Shown piece by piece: positions 1 to 6,984 of a stretch of 9,577 nucleotides of DNA. The notes below the pieces were generated by a model, which saw only the letters and a list, made by a program, of their open reading frames with translations, had not been told where the DNA came from and made no database searches. The stretch spans positions 1 to 9,577 of the forward strand of contig JAUXEH010000098.1 of NCBI GenBank assembly GCA_030620655.1, written 5' to 3'. The position numbers and the translations under genes are program-made. Position 1 is the first letter of the stretch; each line of letters opens with the position of its first letter. Source of the stretch: Candidatus Aminicenantota bacterium. Lineage in GTDB: Bacteria; Acidobacteriota; Aminicenantia; Aminicenantales; Aminicenantaceae.

Positions 1-1
1 C

Positions 2-1162
2 CGCCTCGGCAGGTGGTTCCGCTCCTCCGCTCCTCCCCAAACTCCCCGGCGGATCCTGTTCATGGAGAGCTCGGAGGTGGGGGGCAGGGTCCTGGCCTAC
101 CCGCTCTTCCGCAGGACCCGGGAACTTTTCCCCGAGGCCGAGCTGTATTTTCTCACCTTCCGGGAGAACCGGCATGCCATCGACATCCTGGGCGTCGTCC
201 CGGAGGAAAACGTCCTCACCCTCGACGGAGAGCGCCCCTTCCGGTTCGTGAGTTCGACCTGGGGCGTGCTGCGCACCCTGAGGAAAAATAGGATGGATGT
301 CGTCCTCGACATGGAGCTCTTTGCCCGGTTCACGGCCGCCCTGAGCTGGCTGAGCGGAGCCGGTGCCCGGATCGGATACCACCGGTTTCACAACGAGGGG
401 CTGTACCGCGGGGACCTGCTCACCCACCGGGTGCAGTACAACCCCCACATCCACACGGCGTACAACCTCCTCAACCTGATCCATGCGTTCACCTCTCCCC
501 CGGAAGAGCTGCCTCACACGAAGCTTCCCCTCCCCCTGGAAGAGCTGCCTATCCCGGCCTACCCAGCGCCCGAGGAAGAACAGAACGCAGTGAGGGCGAA
601 GATCGCGGCCCTGGCCCCGGGCGACCCGGCCGATAAGCGCATCATCCTGCTCAATCCCAATGCCAGCGACCTTATCCCGCTGCGCCGCTGGCCCGATGAC
701 AACTACGTCGCCCTGGCTGGGCGCCTGCTCGAATCCGACGACCGCCTGGTCCTGATCACCGGAACCGAAGCGGAACGCGATCAGGCCGAACGCATAAAAG
801 AGGCCGTGGGCTCGTCCCGCTGCCTCAACTTCGCGGGACAAACGACCTTCACGGAGCTCCTGGCGCTGTATTCCATCTCCGATGTGCTGGTCACCAACGA
901 CAGCGGCCCGGTCCATTTCTCATCCCTGACCGGGACGCGGACACTCGCCCTTTTCGGGCCGGAAACCCCGGACCTGTACGGCCCCCTGGGACAAAACTGC
1001 CGGGTCGCGTATGCCCGCTACGCCTGCAGCCCCTGTGTCTCCGCCTTCAATCACCGGAGATCACCCTGTACGGACAACCGCTGCCTCCAGGCCCTGACCG
1101 TAGACCGGGTGCTCGCGGACGTCGAGGCCCTGCTGCTGCCGGACCCGCCTGCAGCACGTTGA
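2..1162 (+). CDS. GT9 (heptosyltransferase-family) glycosyltransferase, 5' end outside window
   Basis: Probable cytoplasmic transferase adding a sugar (in the family, usually an ADP-heptose) to a lipid-linked acceptor such as the LPS inner core. The first ATG is at 62, but the frame is open back to base 2. The codons before that ATG (RRILF) form the first beta strand of the N-terminal Rossmann domain, so the true start probably lies left of the window. Counting from ATG 62, the N-terminal domain is about residues 1-145, a Pro/Glu-rich linker 146-172, and the C-terminal Rossmann domain 190-366. The donor-site signature TNDSGPVH is at 278-285, followed by the ALFGPETPDLYGP segment. Four cysteines (322, 325, 336, 341) form the CxxC...C...C pattern common in these enzymes. 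Oddity: the residue matching the conserved Asp of the N-terminal GD motif is Gly8. Family is secure; substrate is unknown. A weak GGCGGA before ATG 62 means a start there cannot be excluded. Confidence 0.88.
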   Translation, partial: RLGRWFRSSAPPQTPRRILFMESSEVGGRVLAYPLFRRTRELFPEAELYFLTFRENRHAIDILGVVPEENVLTLDGERPFRFVSSTWGVLRTLRKNRMDVVLDMELFARFTAALSWLSGAGARIGYHRFHNEGLYRGDLLTHRVQYNPHIHTAYNLLNLIHAFTSPPEELPHTKLPLPLEELPIPAYPAPEEEQNAVRAKIAALAPGDPADKRIILLNPNASDLIPLRRWPDDNYVALAGRLLESDDRLVLITGTEAERDQAERIKEAVGSSRCLNFAGQTTFTELLALYSISDVLVTNDSGPVHFSSLTGTRTLALFGPETPDLYGPLGQNCRVAYARYACSPCVSAFNHRRSPCTDNRCLQALTVDRVLADVEALLLPDPPAAR

Positions 1163-1187
1163 CAAATCCGGGACAATACACTAGGCT
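1159..1187 (+). promoter_or_regulatory. Possible sigma-70-like promoter before the PgsA-like gene
   Basis: A perfect -35 hexamer TTGACA (1159-1164) is followed, after a 17-base spacer, by TAGGCT (1182-1187), which matches 3 of 6 bases of TATAAT. The region is locally AT-richer than the flanking genes. Its first bases overlap the stop codon of the glycosyltransferase. Transcription would start near 1194, leaving a leader of only about 7 nt before ATG 1201. That would fit the missing Shine-Dalgarno but is short enough to make the call doubtful. The -10 match is weak and this may be chance. Confidence 0.25.
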
Positions 1188-1200
1188 TTACACAAAATTG

Positions 1201-1797
1201 ATGAACCACGATTCGAGCCCCCCGGATACCAGAAAGGCGACCATCGGCTATGTGGCCCTCCAGGTCATGACGCTGATCCGGATCCCCATGGCGGTGGCCT
1301 TCGGGCTGATCCTGGTTTACGCCGCCGAGGGCGGCCTTAGGCTCTTCGCCTGCCTGGCCCTCCTGATCCTGATCGAAGCCTCTGATCTCCTGGACGGAGT
1401 GTTCGCCCGCAAGTACGACCTGGTGTCGGAGTATGGGGCCATGCTCGACCCCTACGCCGACAGCATCACGCGCCTGATCGTGTACTGGTCCATGGCCGCT
1501 AACGGCCTGGTGCTGTTCCTGGTTCCCCTGGCAATGGCCCTGCGGGACGTCACCGTGGCCTACGCCCGGATCTCCCTGGCCAAGAAGAACCGCACCGTGT
1601 CCGCGAAGAGGAGCGGCAAGATCAAGGCCATGTTCCAGGCCATAGGGGCGTTCCTGGCACTGCTGGGCCCCTATTACTGGGACACGGTCGGGAGCTGGAG
1701 CTTCCATGCCCTCTCCTGGGTTCTGATCACCGTGACCCTGCTCTCGGCCGTGGAATATGTGCGGGCGGCCCTCCTGGCTCTCGCAGGCAAAGACTAA
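1201..1797 (+). CDS. CDP-alcohol phosphatidyltransferase, PgsA-like
   Basis: Integral inner-membrane enzyme that swaps the CMP of a CDP-alcohol (typically CDP-diacylglycerol) for a second alcohol. The whole family signature D-x2-D-G-x2-A-R-x8-G-x3-D-x3-D is intact: D62, D65, G66, A69, R70, G79, D83, D87. These Asp residues bind the divalent metals and CDP, and D87 is the expected catalytic base. The N-terminal TLIRIP (24-29), the RD...R segment (115-123) and the GKIK...Q segment (139-146) resemble phosphatidylglycerophosphate synthase (PgsA), so glycerol 3-phosphate is the likeliest acceptor. Hydrophobic stretches lie near 16-40, 46-63, 90-113, 143-160 and 168-195. The length of 198 aa is normal for the family. 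I chose ATG 1201. An in-frame TTG at 1159 would overlap the upstream stop and add 14 polar residues, but neither start has a clear Shine-Dalgarno. Family certain, PgsA function likely; phosphatidylserine- or inositol-type synthases are alternatives. Confidence 0.92.
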   Translation: MNHDSSPPDTRKATIGYVALQVMTLIRIPMAVAFGLILVYAAEGGLRLFACLALLILIEASDLLDGVFARKYDLVSEYGAMLDPYADSITRLIVYWSMAANGLVLFLVPLAMALRDVTVAYARISLAKKNRTVSAKRSGKIKAMFQAIGAFLALLGPYYWDTVGSWSFHALSWVLITVTLLSAVEYVRAALLALAGKD

Positions 1798-1803
1798 CCC
1801 TTT

Positions 1804-1807
1804 GGAG
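1804..1807 (+). promoter_or_regulatory. Ribosome binding site deciding the HAD phosphatase start
   Basis: GGAG sits 8 nt before ATG 1816. The longer reading from GTG 1807 would start inside this Shine-Dalgarno sequence and would have none of its own, so 1816 is the better start. Confidence 0.6.
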
Positions 1808-1815
1808 TGCGAACC

Positions 1816-2607
1816 ATGCCCCCTTCCTTCGACCGTACCTTCCGGAATAAAAAACTCGTGTTTCTCGACCTGGACGGGACCGTTTACATGGGGGACACGC
1901 TCATCCCCGGAGCACAAGACTTCTTGCACTATCTCAGGGAACACGGTATCCGCGCCTATTTCCTGTCCAATAATTCTTCACGCTCCAAGCGGGAATACGC
2001 CGCCAAGCTGACCGGCCTCGGCATCCCGGCCTCGGAGGACGATGTCCTGCTCTCGACGGACGGGGTCATTGCCTGGCTGCAGGCTCGGGGCGTGGCCGAC
2101 ATCTATGCCGTCGGCACGCGTTCCATGCTCGAGATGATGGAACAGGCCGGCCTGCGTGTGGATGCCGCAGATCCCGCCTTTGTGGTGCTGGGATTCGACA
2201 GGGAGCTCACCTACGCCAAGCTCCAGAAGGCCGCCCTTTACCTCCAGCGGGGGGTCGAGCTGCTCGCCACCCATCCCGACCTGGTCTGCCCCACGCCGGA
2301 CGGGCCCATTCCGGATGTCGGCGCCATGCTGGCCCTCTTCGAGAAGGCCACGGGCAAGACCGCCAAGCTCATATTCGGAAAACCCAACGTGGAGATGGTG
2401 AGCCACATCCTGGGCCGGCACGGGGCCTCGCCGGCGGAGGCGGTCATGATCGGGGACCGTCTCTACACAGACATGGAACTGGCGCGCCGACTGGGCTGCG
2501 ATTCCATCCTGGTGTTGAGCGGAGAGGCGAAGGCGGAAGACCTGAAGGACCTGTCCTGGGAGCCTTCCCTCGTGGCAGAGAACCTGGGCGCGATCCTGAT
2601 CCGGTGA
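1816..2607 (+). CDS. HAD-superfamily phosphatase, subfamily IIA (NagD-like)
   Basis: Cytoplasmic Mg-dependent hydrolase expected to remove phosphate from a small sugar- or polyol-phosphate. All four HAD motifs are visible, counting from ATG 1816. Motif I is DLDGT, with nucleophile D18 and acid/base D20. Motif II is LSNNSS with S51. Motif III is the Lys of GKPN (K189). Motif IV is GDRLYTD, with metal ligands D214 and D219. The insert between motifs II and III is the large C2-type cap that defines subfamily IIA (NagD, phosphoglycolate/glycerol-3-phosphate phosphatases). The length of 263 aa is typical. The gene lies 18 nt after the PgsA-like gene and is probably co-transcribed. A role in glycerophosphate or phosphatidylglycerophosphate dephosphorylation is therefore attractive but purely inferred, since family substrates vary widely. 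Its stop is one base from the stop of the opposing fabD. Confidence 0.92.
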   Translation: MPPSFDRTFRNKKLVFLDLDGTVYMGDTLIPGAQDFLHYLREHGIRAYFLSNNSSRSKREYAAKLTGLGIPASEDDVLLSTDGVIAWLQARGVADIYAVGTRSMLEMMEQAGLRVDAADPAFVVLGFDRELTYAKLQKAALYLQRGVELLATHPDLVCPTPDGPIPDVGAMLALFEKATGKTAKLIFGKPNVEMVSHILGRHGASPAEAVMIGDRLYTDMELARRLGCDSILVLSGEAKAEDLKDLSWEPSLVAENLGAILIR

Positions 2608-2608
2608 C

Positions 2609-3535
2609 TCACCCTCCCAGGGCAGAGCGGGCCGCGGCCAGCGTCTCGGGATCTCCCACGGGCTGGATCACCGGCCGCGTGTCCCATCCGCGGGATTCCC
2701 GCTTCAGAAGCCCCGAAAGCACGCTGCCCGAACCAAGCTCCACTGCGGCGTCGACACCCTCCTGCCGGAGTATCTCCATGGTGCGGTACCAGAGCACGGT
2801 GCGGCTCACCTGGCGTTTCAGGCCGTCACGGGCCGCGGCTCCGATCCGGATGATGGCGGCGTCTACGTTGGTGATGATGGGGAATCGCGGGTCCCGGAAC
2901 TCCACATGGTTCAGATCATACGCCAGTTTTTCTTCGGCGCTCTTCATCAGCTCGCAGTGGAAGGGAGCGCTGACGGGCAGGATGACGGCCCGGGGCGAAT
3001 CGATGAGCAGCAACGCCTCCTCCACCGCCTCCTTGTGTCCCGCTATGACGATCTGCTGCCGGCTGTTCCAGTTGGCGATCTCCACCACGCCGGACTTGAC
3101 GTCGTGCAGGCTCTCTTCCACTTCCGCGAGCTCTTTCCCCAGGACCGCGGCCATGGCGCCCTCGCCCACCGGGACCGCCTGCTGCATGTACTGTCCCCGC
3201 TTGTGAACCAGGAGCACGGCATCCTCGAAGCGAAGCGCCCCCGCCGCCACGAGGGCCGAATACTCGCCCAGGCTGTGGCCCGCGGCCAGACAAGGCTCCA
3301 TCCCGAAAAGCTCGAACGCAATGGTACTGACAACCAGCAGTGCGGGCTGTGTGTTTTGGGTGAGCTTGAGCTCCTCCTCGGGGCCTTCGAAACACATTCT
3401 CGAGATCGCATAACCCAGAATCTCGTCGGCCCGGGCAAACGTCTCCCGGGCCAGAGAGGATTCCTCATGGAATGCCAGGCCCATCCCGACTTTCTGAGAG
3501 GCCTGGCCCGGGAACAAACAGGCTAGTTTCGCCAT
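2609..3535 (-). CDS. fabD: Malonyl-CoA:acyl carrier protein transacylase
   Basis: Moves the malonyl group from CoA to ACP, supplying the extender unit for type II fatty acid synthesis in the cytoplasm. The 308-aa protein starts MAKLACLFPGQASQ, the classic FabD N-terminus, with the oxyanion-hole Gln (Q11). The nucleophile elbow GHSLGEYSA has S88. Arg113 in HKRGQYMQ should bind the malonyl carboxylate. His193 in SAPFHC completes the Ser-His pair, and ELGSGSVLSGL (266-276) is the usual C-terminal signature. An in-frame ATG at 3592 would add 19 residues, but it lies inside the upstream gene and spoils the N-terminus. ATG 3535 has an AAAGGA ribosome site. fabD is last in the TamB/Omp85/SurA-like operon, 4 nt after its neighbour, and has no other fab gene beside it here. 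Assignment is firm; whether it is the only fabD in the genome cannot be told. Confidence 0.97.
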   Translation of the reverse strand: MAKLACLFPGQASQKVGMGLAFHEESSLARETFARADEILGYAISRMCFEGPEEELKLTQNTQPALLVVSTIAFELFGMEPCLAAGHSLGEYSALVAAGALRFEDAVLLVHKRGQYMQQAVPVGEGAMAAVLGKELAEVEESLHDVKSGVVEIANWNSRQQIVIAGHKEAVEEALLLIDSPRAVILPVSAPFHCELMKSAEEKLAYDLNHVEFRDPRFPIITNVDAAIIRIGAAARDGLKRQVSRTVLWYRTMEILRQEGVDAAVELGSGSVLSGLLKRESRGWDTRPVIQPVGDPETLAAARSALGG

Positions 3536-3539
3536 CCGT

Positions 3540-4247
3540 CTAAGGTCCTTTCCGTTGGATTTTTTCGAAATAGTGCGGATAGTTCTCGGCAAACACCTGG
3601 ATGTCCGCCTCCTTCCTGAGGTTTCGCACCCATTCCGCGCTCAGGAGGCGTGTTTCCTCGGATTTGACCTCGGCTTCGAGCATGTCCAGGATCTCCACCA
3701 TGGGCTGGGGCTCCTGGCCCTTGTTCCTCTGTTCGGGGACATAGGTCTGCTCGTAATACTCCTCGATCTCCCTCAGCGTCACCGATACGGTCAGCTGGAA
3801 GCGCTGGGCCAGTATCAGGCGCGAGGCGATCATTTCCCCCAGGTACACATAGAGCTCCTCACGCGTCAGGTCGAACTCCGCCATTTTCTGCTGGAACAGT
3901 TCTATGCCCAGGGAATCGGACAGCTGCTGATAGAGGCGCTCCAGCTCGATAACAGGCACGTTGATGTCGGCGTTGGTGATCAGGATGATCAGCTTCTGCT
4001 CGATCAGTCCTTCGAGTACGTCGCGGGAAGACAATTCCGACCTGTCTTCCCGATCGGACCGTTTGATCCCGAACTCATGAACGATCCTGAAATCGGTCAG
4101 TGTGATCACTTCCTCGTTGACAACAGCCACGATCCCGTCCACCGCCACTTCCTGGGACCCGACGGATATCATAAGGAGGTGGATAGCAAAGACACAACCC
4201 CACACTCGCGTAAGCTTCTCGGATCTTCTCGCAGGTAGTTTCCACAT
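3540..4247 (-). CDS. Exported SurA N-domain-like protein without PPIase domain
   Basis: Probable periplasmic chaperone for outer-membrane proteins. The 235-aa product from ATG 4247 has basic residues (RRSEKLTR, 7-14), a hydrophobic segment (about 15-29) and a possible cleavage site after SVGS near residue 31, so it looks Sec-exported. Residues 34-56 (VAVDGIVAVVNEEVITLTDF) match the start of the SurA/parvulin N-terminal domain. Residues 72-165 are helical with EGLIEQKLI and LTREELYVYLGEMIASRLIL, as in SurA's substrate-binding core. The tail (155-235) is Glu/Arg-rich helix. No parvulin-type PPIase domain is present, and SurA itself is about 430 aa. The in-frame ATG at 4379 is rejected because it would lie within the Omp85 gene and place a junk extension before the signal peptide. 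The gene starts 1 nt after the Omp85 stop, so translational coupling is likely. A role in delivering barrels to the adjacent Omp85 is inferred. Confidence 0.85.
   Translation of the reverse strand: MWKLPARRSEKLTRVWGCVFAIHLLMISVGSQEVAVDGIVAVVNEEVITLTDFRIVHEFGIKRSDREDRSELSSRDVLEGLIEQKLIILITNADINVPVIELERLYQQLSDSLGIELFQQKMAEFDLTREELYVYLGEMIASRLILAQRFQLTVSVTLREIEEYYEQTYVPEQRNKGQEPQPMVEILDMLEAEVKSEETRLLSAEWVRNLRKEADIQVFAENYPHYFEKIQRKGP
3546..3551 (-). promoter_or_regulatory. Ribosome binding site of fabD
   Basis: On the - strand AAAGGA precedes ATG 3535 with a 10-nt spacing. It lies inside the last codons of the SurA-like gene. It supports 3535 over the upstream in-frame ATG at 3592. It is the only recognisable Shine-Dalgarno within the four-gene operon as seen here. 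Confidence 0.6.
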
Positions 4248-4248
4248 T

Positions 4249-6984
4249 TTAGAACATATTCCCGATGGTGATGAAGACCAGGGTCTTGCTTTCCCCCGGA
4301 GGAGCCGTGAGATTCCATCCAATTTCGAAGCGGACAGGGCCGATCGGGGTCCGGTAACGCAGGCCCAGGCCCACTGCATGCTCCAGATCGTTCAGAGAGA
4401 ACTGGGATCGCTCGGCCCAGACATTGCCCGCATCATAGAACAGCACGGCACCCAGGTTCTCGAGGCTGGGGTAGATCGGGAAGACCAGCTCGAAGTTCAG
4501 CAGGAAGAGCGCCTTGCCGCCGCGCGGGTTCCCGAAGACCGGGTCCTGGGGCCCCAGCTCGTCATACCGGGTCCCGCGGAAGGAGTTGCTGCCACCGGCG
4601 AAGAACCGCTCCGGGATGGGCATAAGCCCGCTGCCCAGGCCGAGGCGGGTGGTGAAGCCGAGCTGGATCCGGTTGGTGACGGGAAAAAACTGCTGGTACT
4701 TGCTGAAGAGCTTAAGAAAATCAGACTCCGTGTTGAAGAGGGGATACGCCCATTCCAGGGCGGTGGAGAAAAAATATCCCTGCGACGGATTAAAGGGATC
4801 ATCCCTGCGGTCGCGCAGGACACTCCCGCCGATCGAGGTGGTGGAGTAGGGCAGAAACTGACGGTCGATCTCGTCTTCCTCGATCTCCAGCTCGAGGATC
4901 GTCGTACGGGCGAACTTCAGGGTCGGCACCAGGGTCCAGAACTCCTGCCCCCTGAAGGTCCGGATCCCGGAGAGGCTGACTCCGACCCTTTCGTATCTGA
5001 AGCTCGTGCGCTGCTCCTGCTCCCACCAGGCGTTGAGGAAGGTGTTGATCGGGATCCCGAAGAAATAGGGCTGCTGCCAGGTGGTCACGACCCGCCGCTC
5101 CTGGATGCTCAGCTGCCCCACCAGGCTGAGTGTGGCGGCTGTCCCGAACAGGTTCTGGCGTATGATCTCCCCGGTGCCCCGGAGCCGCACATCATAGTTC
5201 CAGACATCGGCGGAATTGGGCGCACCGGCGGTCTCCAAACCCAATCCTGCTGATACATGATGCCTGTCTCCCTCGCTGACCTGGATGAACAGGTTCATGG
5301 TATCGGGCGACAGCTGGATCTCCTCGATCCTGACCTCAGAAAAAACACCCAGGCCTTCGAGCCTGCGCTTGGTCTCCCGGATGGCGTCATAGCGGGCCAG
5401 TTCCCCTTCCTGCACCTGCAGCTCCCGTGTGATCACTCCCAACCTGGTGATATCCTGGCCGGAGATGACGATCTCCTGGATGATGACCCGCTCCCCCTCC
5501 TGGAACTGGAAGTTCACGGCATAGCGGTTCTCCTCCACCATCTCGATGCCTGCCACGATGTCCGTTCCGCGAACCCCCTGGTTGCGGTAATAGATCCGCA
5601 GCTTTTCGATATCCTGCTGCACGGTGGGCTGGTAGTAGGGCCCATCCTGCGTGCTGCTGATGCGGGACATGAGGTCGGCGGGCGGGAACAGGGTGGCGCC
5701 TGCGAACGTGATCTGCGCCACCGTCTCCTGGCGGCCTTCGGTGACAAAATAGATCGGCTTGACCTTTTTTTCCCCCTGCCACTCGAACTGAAGCTGCACA
5801 TCGGTCTCCGGAAAACCCCGGGTCTTGTAGAGGAATTCCATCTCCGCCGGCAGCTGGAACAGGCGGGCCCCGTCGATCCCGCTCAGGAGCGGGATCTTCG
5901 CCCCGAGGAGGAGCTCCTCCTTGAGCTGATCCTCGGTGAAGTGGTTCAGACCCCGGAATTCGATGTCCAGGATGCCCACCTTCCGGCCGGGGGCCACCCT
6001 GTGGATGACGTGGATCTCGTTCTCCCGCCTCTCGAGGGAGGAGGCCACCGTGGCGAACAGGTAGCCCTTCGTCCTCAAGTAGCCGATGATCTTGGCCTCG
6101 CCCTCATCCAGTCCCCATTCCTCGAAGATCTCGGCTTCCCAGATGGGTTTGATCAGGTTGACCGGGACCTTGGCGCCGTCTATGTGGACCACGATCCTCT
6201 CGTTGGGGATGACCTCCAGCGTCAGGGAGACGGCGCCCGCCTCCGCATCAAAATCCTGCTCCATCACCCTGACTTCCGCCCGGCGGTAGTCTTCCGCTAG
6301 ATAGAGCCCTTCCAGGCGCTCCACATCCTGGCGCAGGTCCGAGGGGACATACTGCCGGCCCTTCCGGGTCTTCATGACGCGGATGAGCCGTTCCCGGGGG
6401 AACAGAACGGTCCCGGAAAAAATGATCCTGTCCACCGAGTACGTCTTGGCGGATCGGATGAAGAAAAAGGCATCGACCTGGGTGGTGCCCGGGACCTTTT
6501 CCGCATAGGCCTGGATGTCCGCCTCGAAGATCCCCTCCTCGTCCAGGGCGCGGCGCAGCTCCCCGGCAGCGCGCTGCAGCCGCTCCTCCGAGAAAGGCTC
6601 CCCGCCCCGCACGCTGTAGATCTTGTTCACCAGCCGCCTGCGCGGGATCGATTCCAGGCCGGTGATGTTGACTTTGCGGGAAAAAGGCCGGCTGGTCAGC
6701 CGGAAGGTGAGCCGGACACGTTCGCCGCCCTCCTTGATCACCCGGACGTCCGAGAACAGACCGGTCTTATAGATCTGTTTGATGCTGTAGTTGATCTTCT
6801 TGAGCGAGAATAACTCGCCCGGCTGGACCGGGATCAGTTTCTCGATGTTTTCGCCCCCGGGCTGACCGTCGATCAGCACGGACACCGACTCGACCAAGAC
6901 ATCGCTTAGGTCACTCTCCGGCCTCGCCGTCAGGGCACAGACCAATATCAGGATCAAGAGCAGGCCGGTTTTGGAAATGTTCAT
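4249..6984 (-). CDS. bamA: Omp85/BamA-type outer-membrane assembly protein with about seven POTRA domains
   Basis: Outer-membrane barrel with a periplasmic POTRA arm that folds and inserts other barrel proteins. The 911-aa protein begins with a signal peptide (hydrophobic 8-19, cleavage near 20-21; the lone Cys16 lacks a lipobox). By eye there are seven POTRA repeats: about 30-99, 102-178, 181-259, 263-332, 334-415, 420-497 and 500-573. E. coli BamA has five and TamA three. The barrel spans 574-911. It has the RDRRDDPFNPSQG strand segment (724-736), the loop-6 motif FFAGGSNSFRG (794-804), and a terminal Phe as expected of a beta-signal. Its ATG directly abuts the tamB stop without a Shine-Dalgarno sequence, and the SurA-like gene follows 1 nt after its stop. 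BamA is the default reading, but the neighbouring TamB means a TamA-like role, or one Omp85 serving both, is possible. Confidence 0.9.
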   Translation of the reverse strand: MNISKTGLLLILILVCALTARPESDLSDVLVESVSVLIDGQPGGENIEKLIPVQPGELFSLKKINYSIKQIYKTGLFSDVRVIKEGGERVRLTFRLTSRPFSRKVNITGLESIPRRRLVNKIYSVRGGEPFSEERLQRAAGELRRALDEEGIFEADIQAYAEKVPGTTQVDAFFFIRSAKTYSVDRIIFSGTVLFPRERLIRVMKTRKGRQYVPSDLRQDVERLEGLYLAEDYRRAEVRVMEQDFDAEAGAVSLTLEVIPNERIVVHIDGAKVPVNLIKPIWEAEIFEEWGLDEGEAKIIGYLRTKGYLFATVASSLERRENEIHVIHRVAPGRKVGILDIEFRGLNHFTEDQLKEELLLGAKIPLLSGIDGARLFQLPAEMEFLYKTRGFPETDVQLQFEWQGEKKVKPIYFVTEGRQETVAQITFAGATLFPPADLMSRISSTQDGPYYQPTVQQDIEKLRIYYRNQGVRGTDIVAGIEMVEENRYAVNFQFQEGERVIIQEIVISGQDITRLGVITRELQVQEGELARYDAIRETKRRLEGLGVFSEVRIEEIQLSPDTMNLFIQVSEGDRHHVSAGLGLETAGAPNSADVWNYDVRLRGTGEIIRQNLFGTAATLSLVGQLSIQERRVVTTWQQPYFFGIPINTFLNAWWEQEQRTSFRYERVGVSLSGIRTFRGQEFWTLVPTLKFARTTILELEIEEDEIDRQFLPYSTTSIGGSVLRDRRDDPFNPSQGYFFSTALEWAYPLFNTESDFLKLFSKYQQFFPVTNRIQLGFTTRLGLGSGLMPIPERFFAGGSNSFRGTRYDELGPQDPVFGNPRGGKALFLLNFELVFPIYPSLENLGAVLFYDAGNVWAERSQFSLNDLEHAVGLGLRYRTPIGPVRFEIGWNLTAPPGESKTLVFITIGNMF

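Noticed and set aside
1051..1944. 297-codon - strand frame opposite the PgsA-like gene
   Set aside because: It overlaps three well-supported + strand genes and its product is a His/Gln/Gly-rich shadow translation with no recognisable fold.
2630..2639. 10-base palindrome GGCCGCGGCC just past the HAD stop
   Set aside because: It is inside fabD coding sequence, GC palindromes are expected here by chance, and it lacks any operator-like context.
2690..2702. Short hairpin GCGGG-ATT-CCCGC near the convergent junction
   Set aside because: No T-run follows on either strand, the loop is only 3 nt, and it lies inside conserved fabD coding sequence, so it is not a credible terminator.
2906..3526. 206-codon + strand frame opposite fabD
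   Set aside because: FabD on the other strand has every catalytic motif; this frame has none and is a mirror of its codon bias.
4248..4379. Longer version of the SurA-like protein starting at 4379
   Set aside because: The extra 44 residues are the Omp85 C-terminus read in another frame, and they would bury the signal peptide that begins at 4247.
4102..6300. Two long + strand open frames (4102-5253 and 5257-6300) opposite the Omp85 gene
   Set aside because: Their translations are low-complexity (rich in D, P, G, L, E) and show no domain; they are antisense shadows of a GC-rich gene with an unmistakable Omp85 product.
6937..6939. Cys16 of the Omp85 signal peptide as a lipoprotein site
   Set aside because: The residue before it is Val, not the small residue required for a lipobox, and Omp85 barrels are not lipoproteins.
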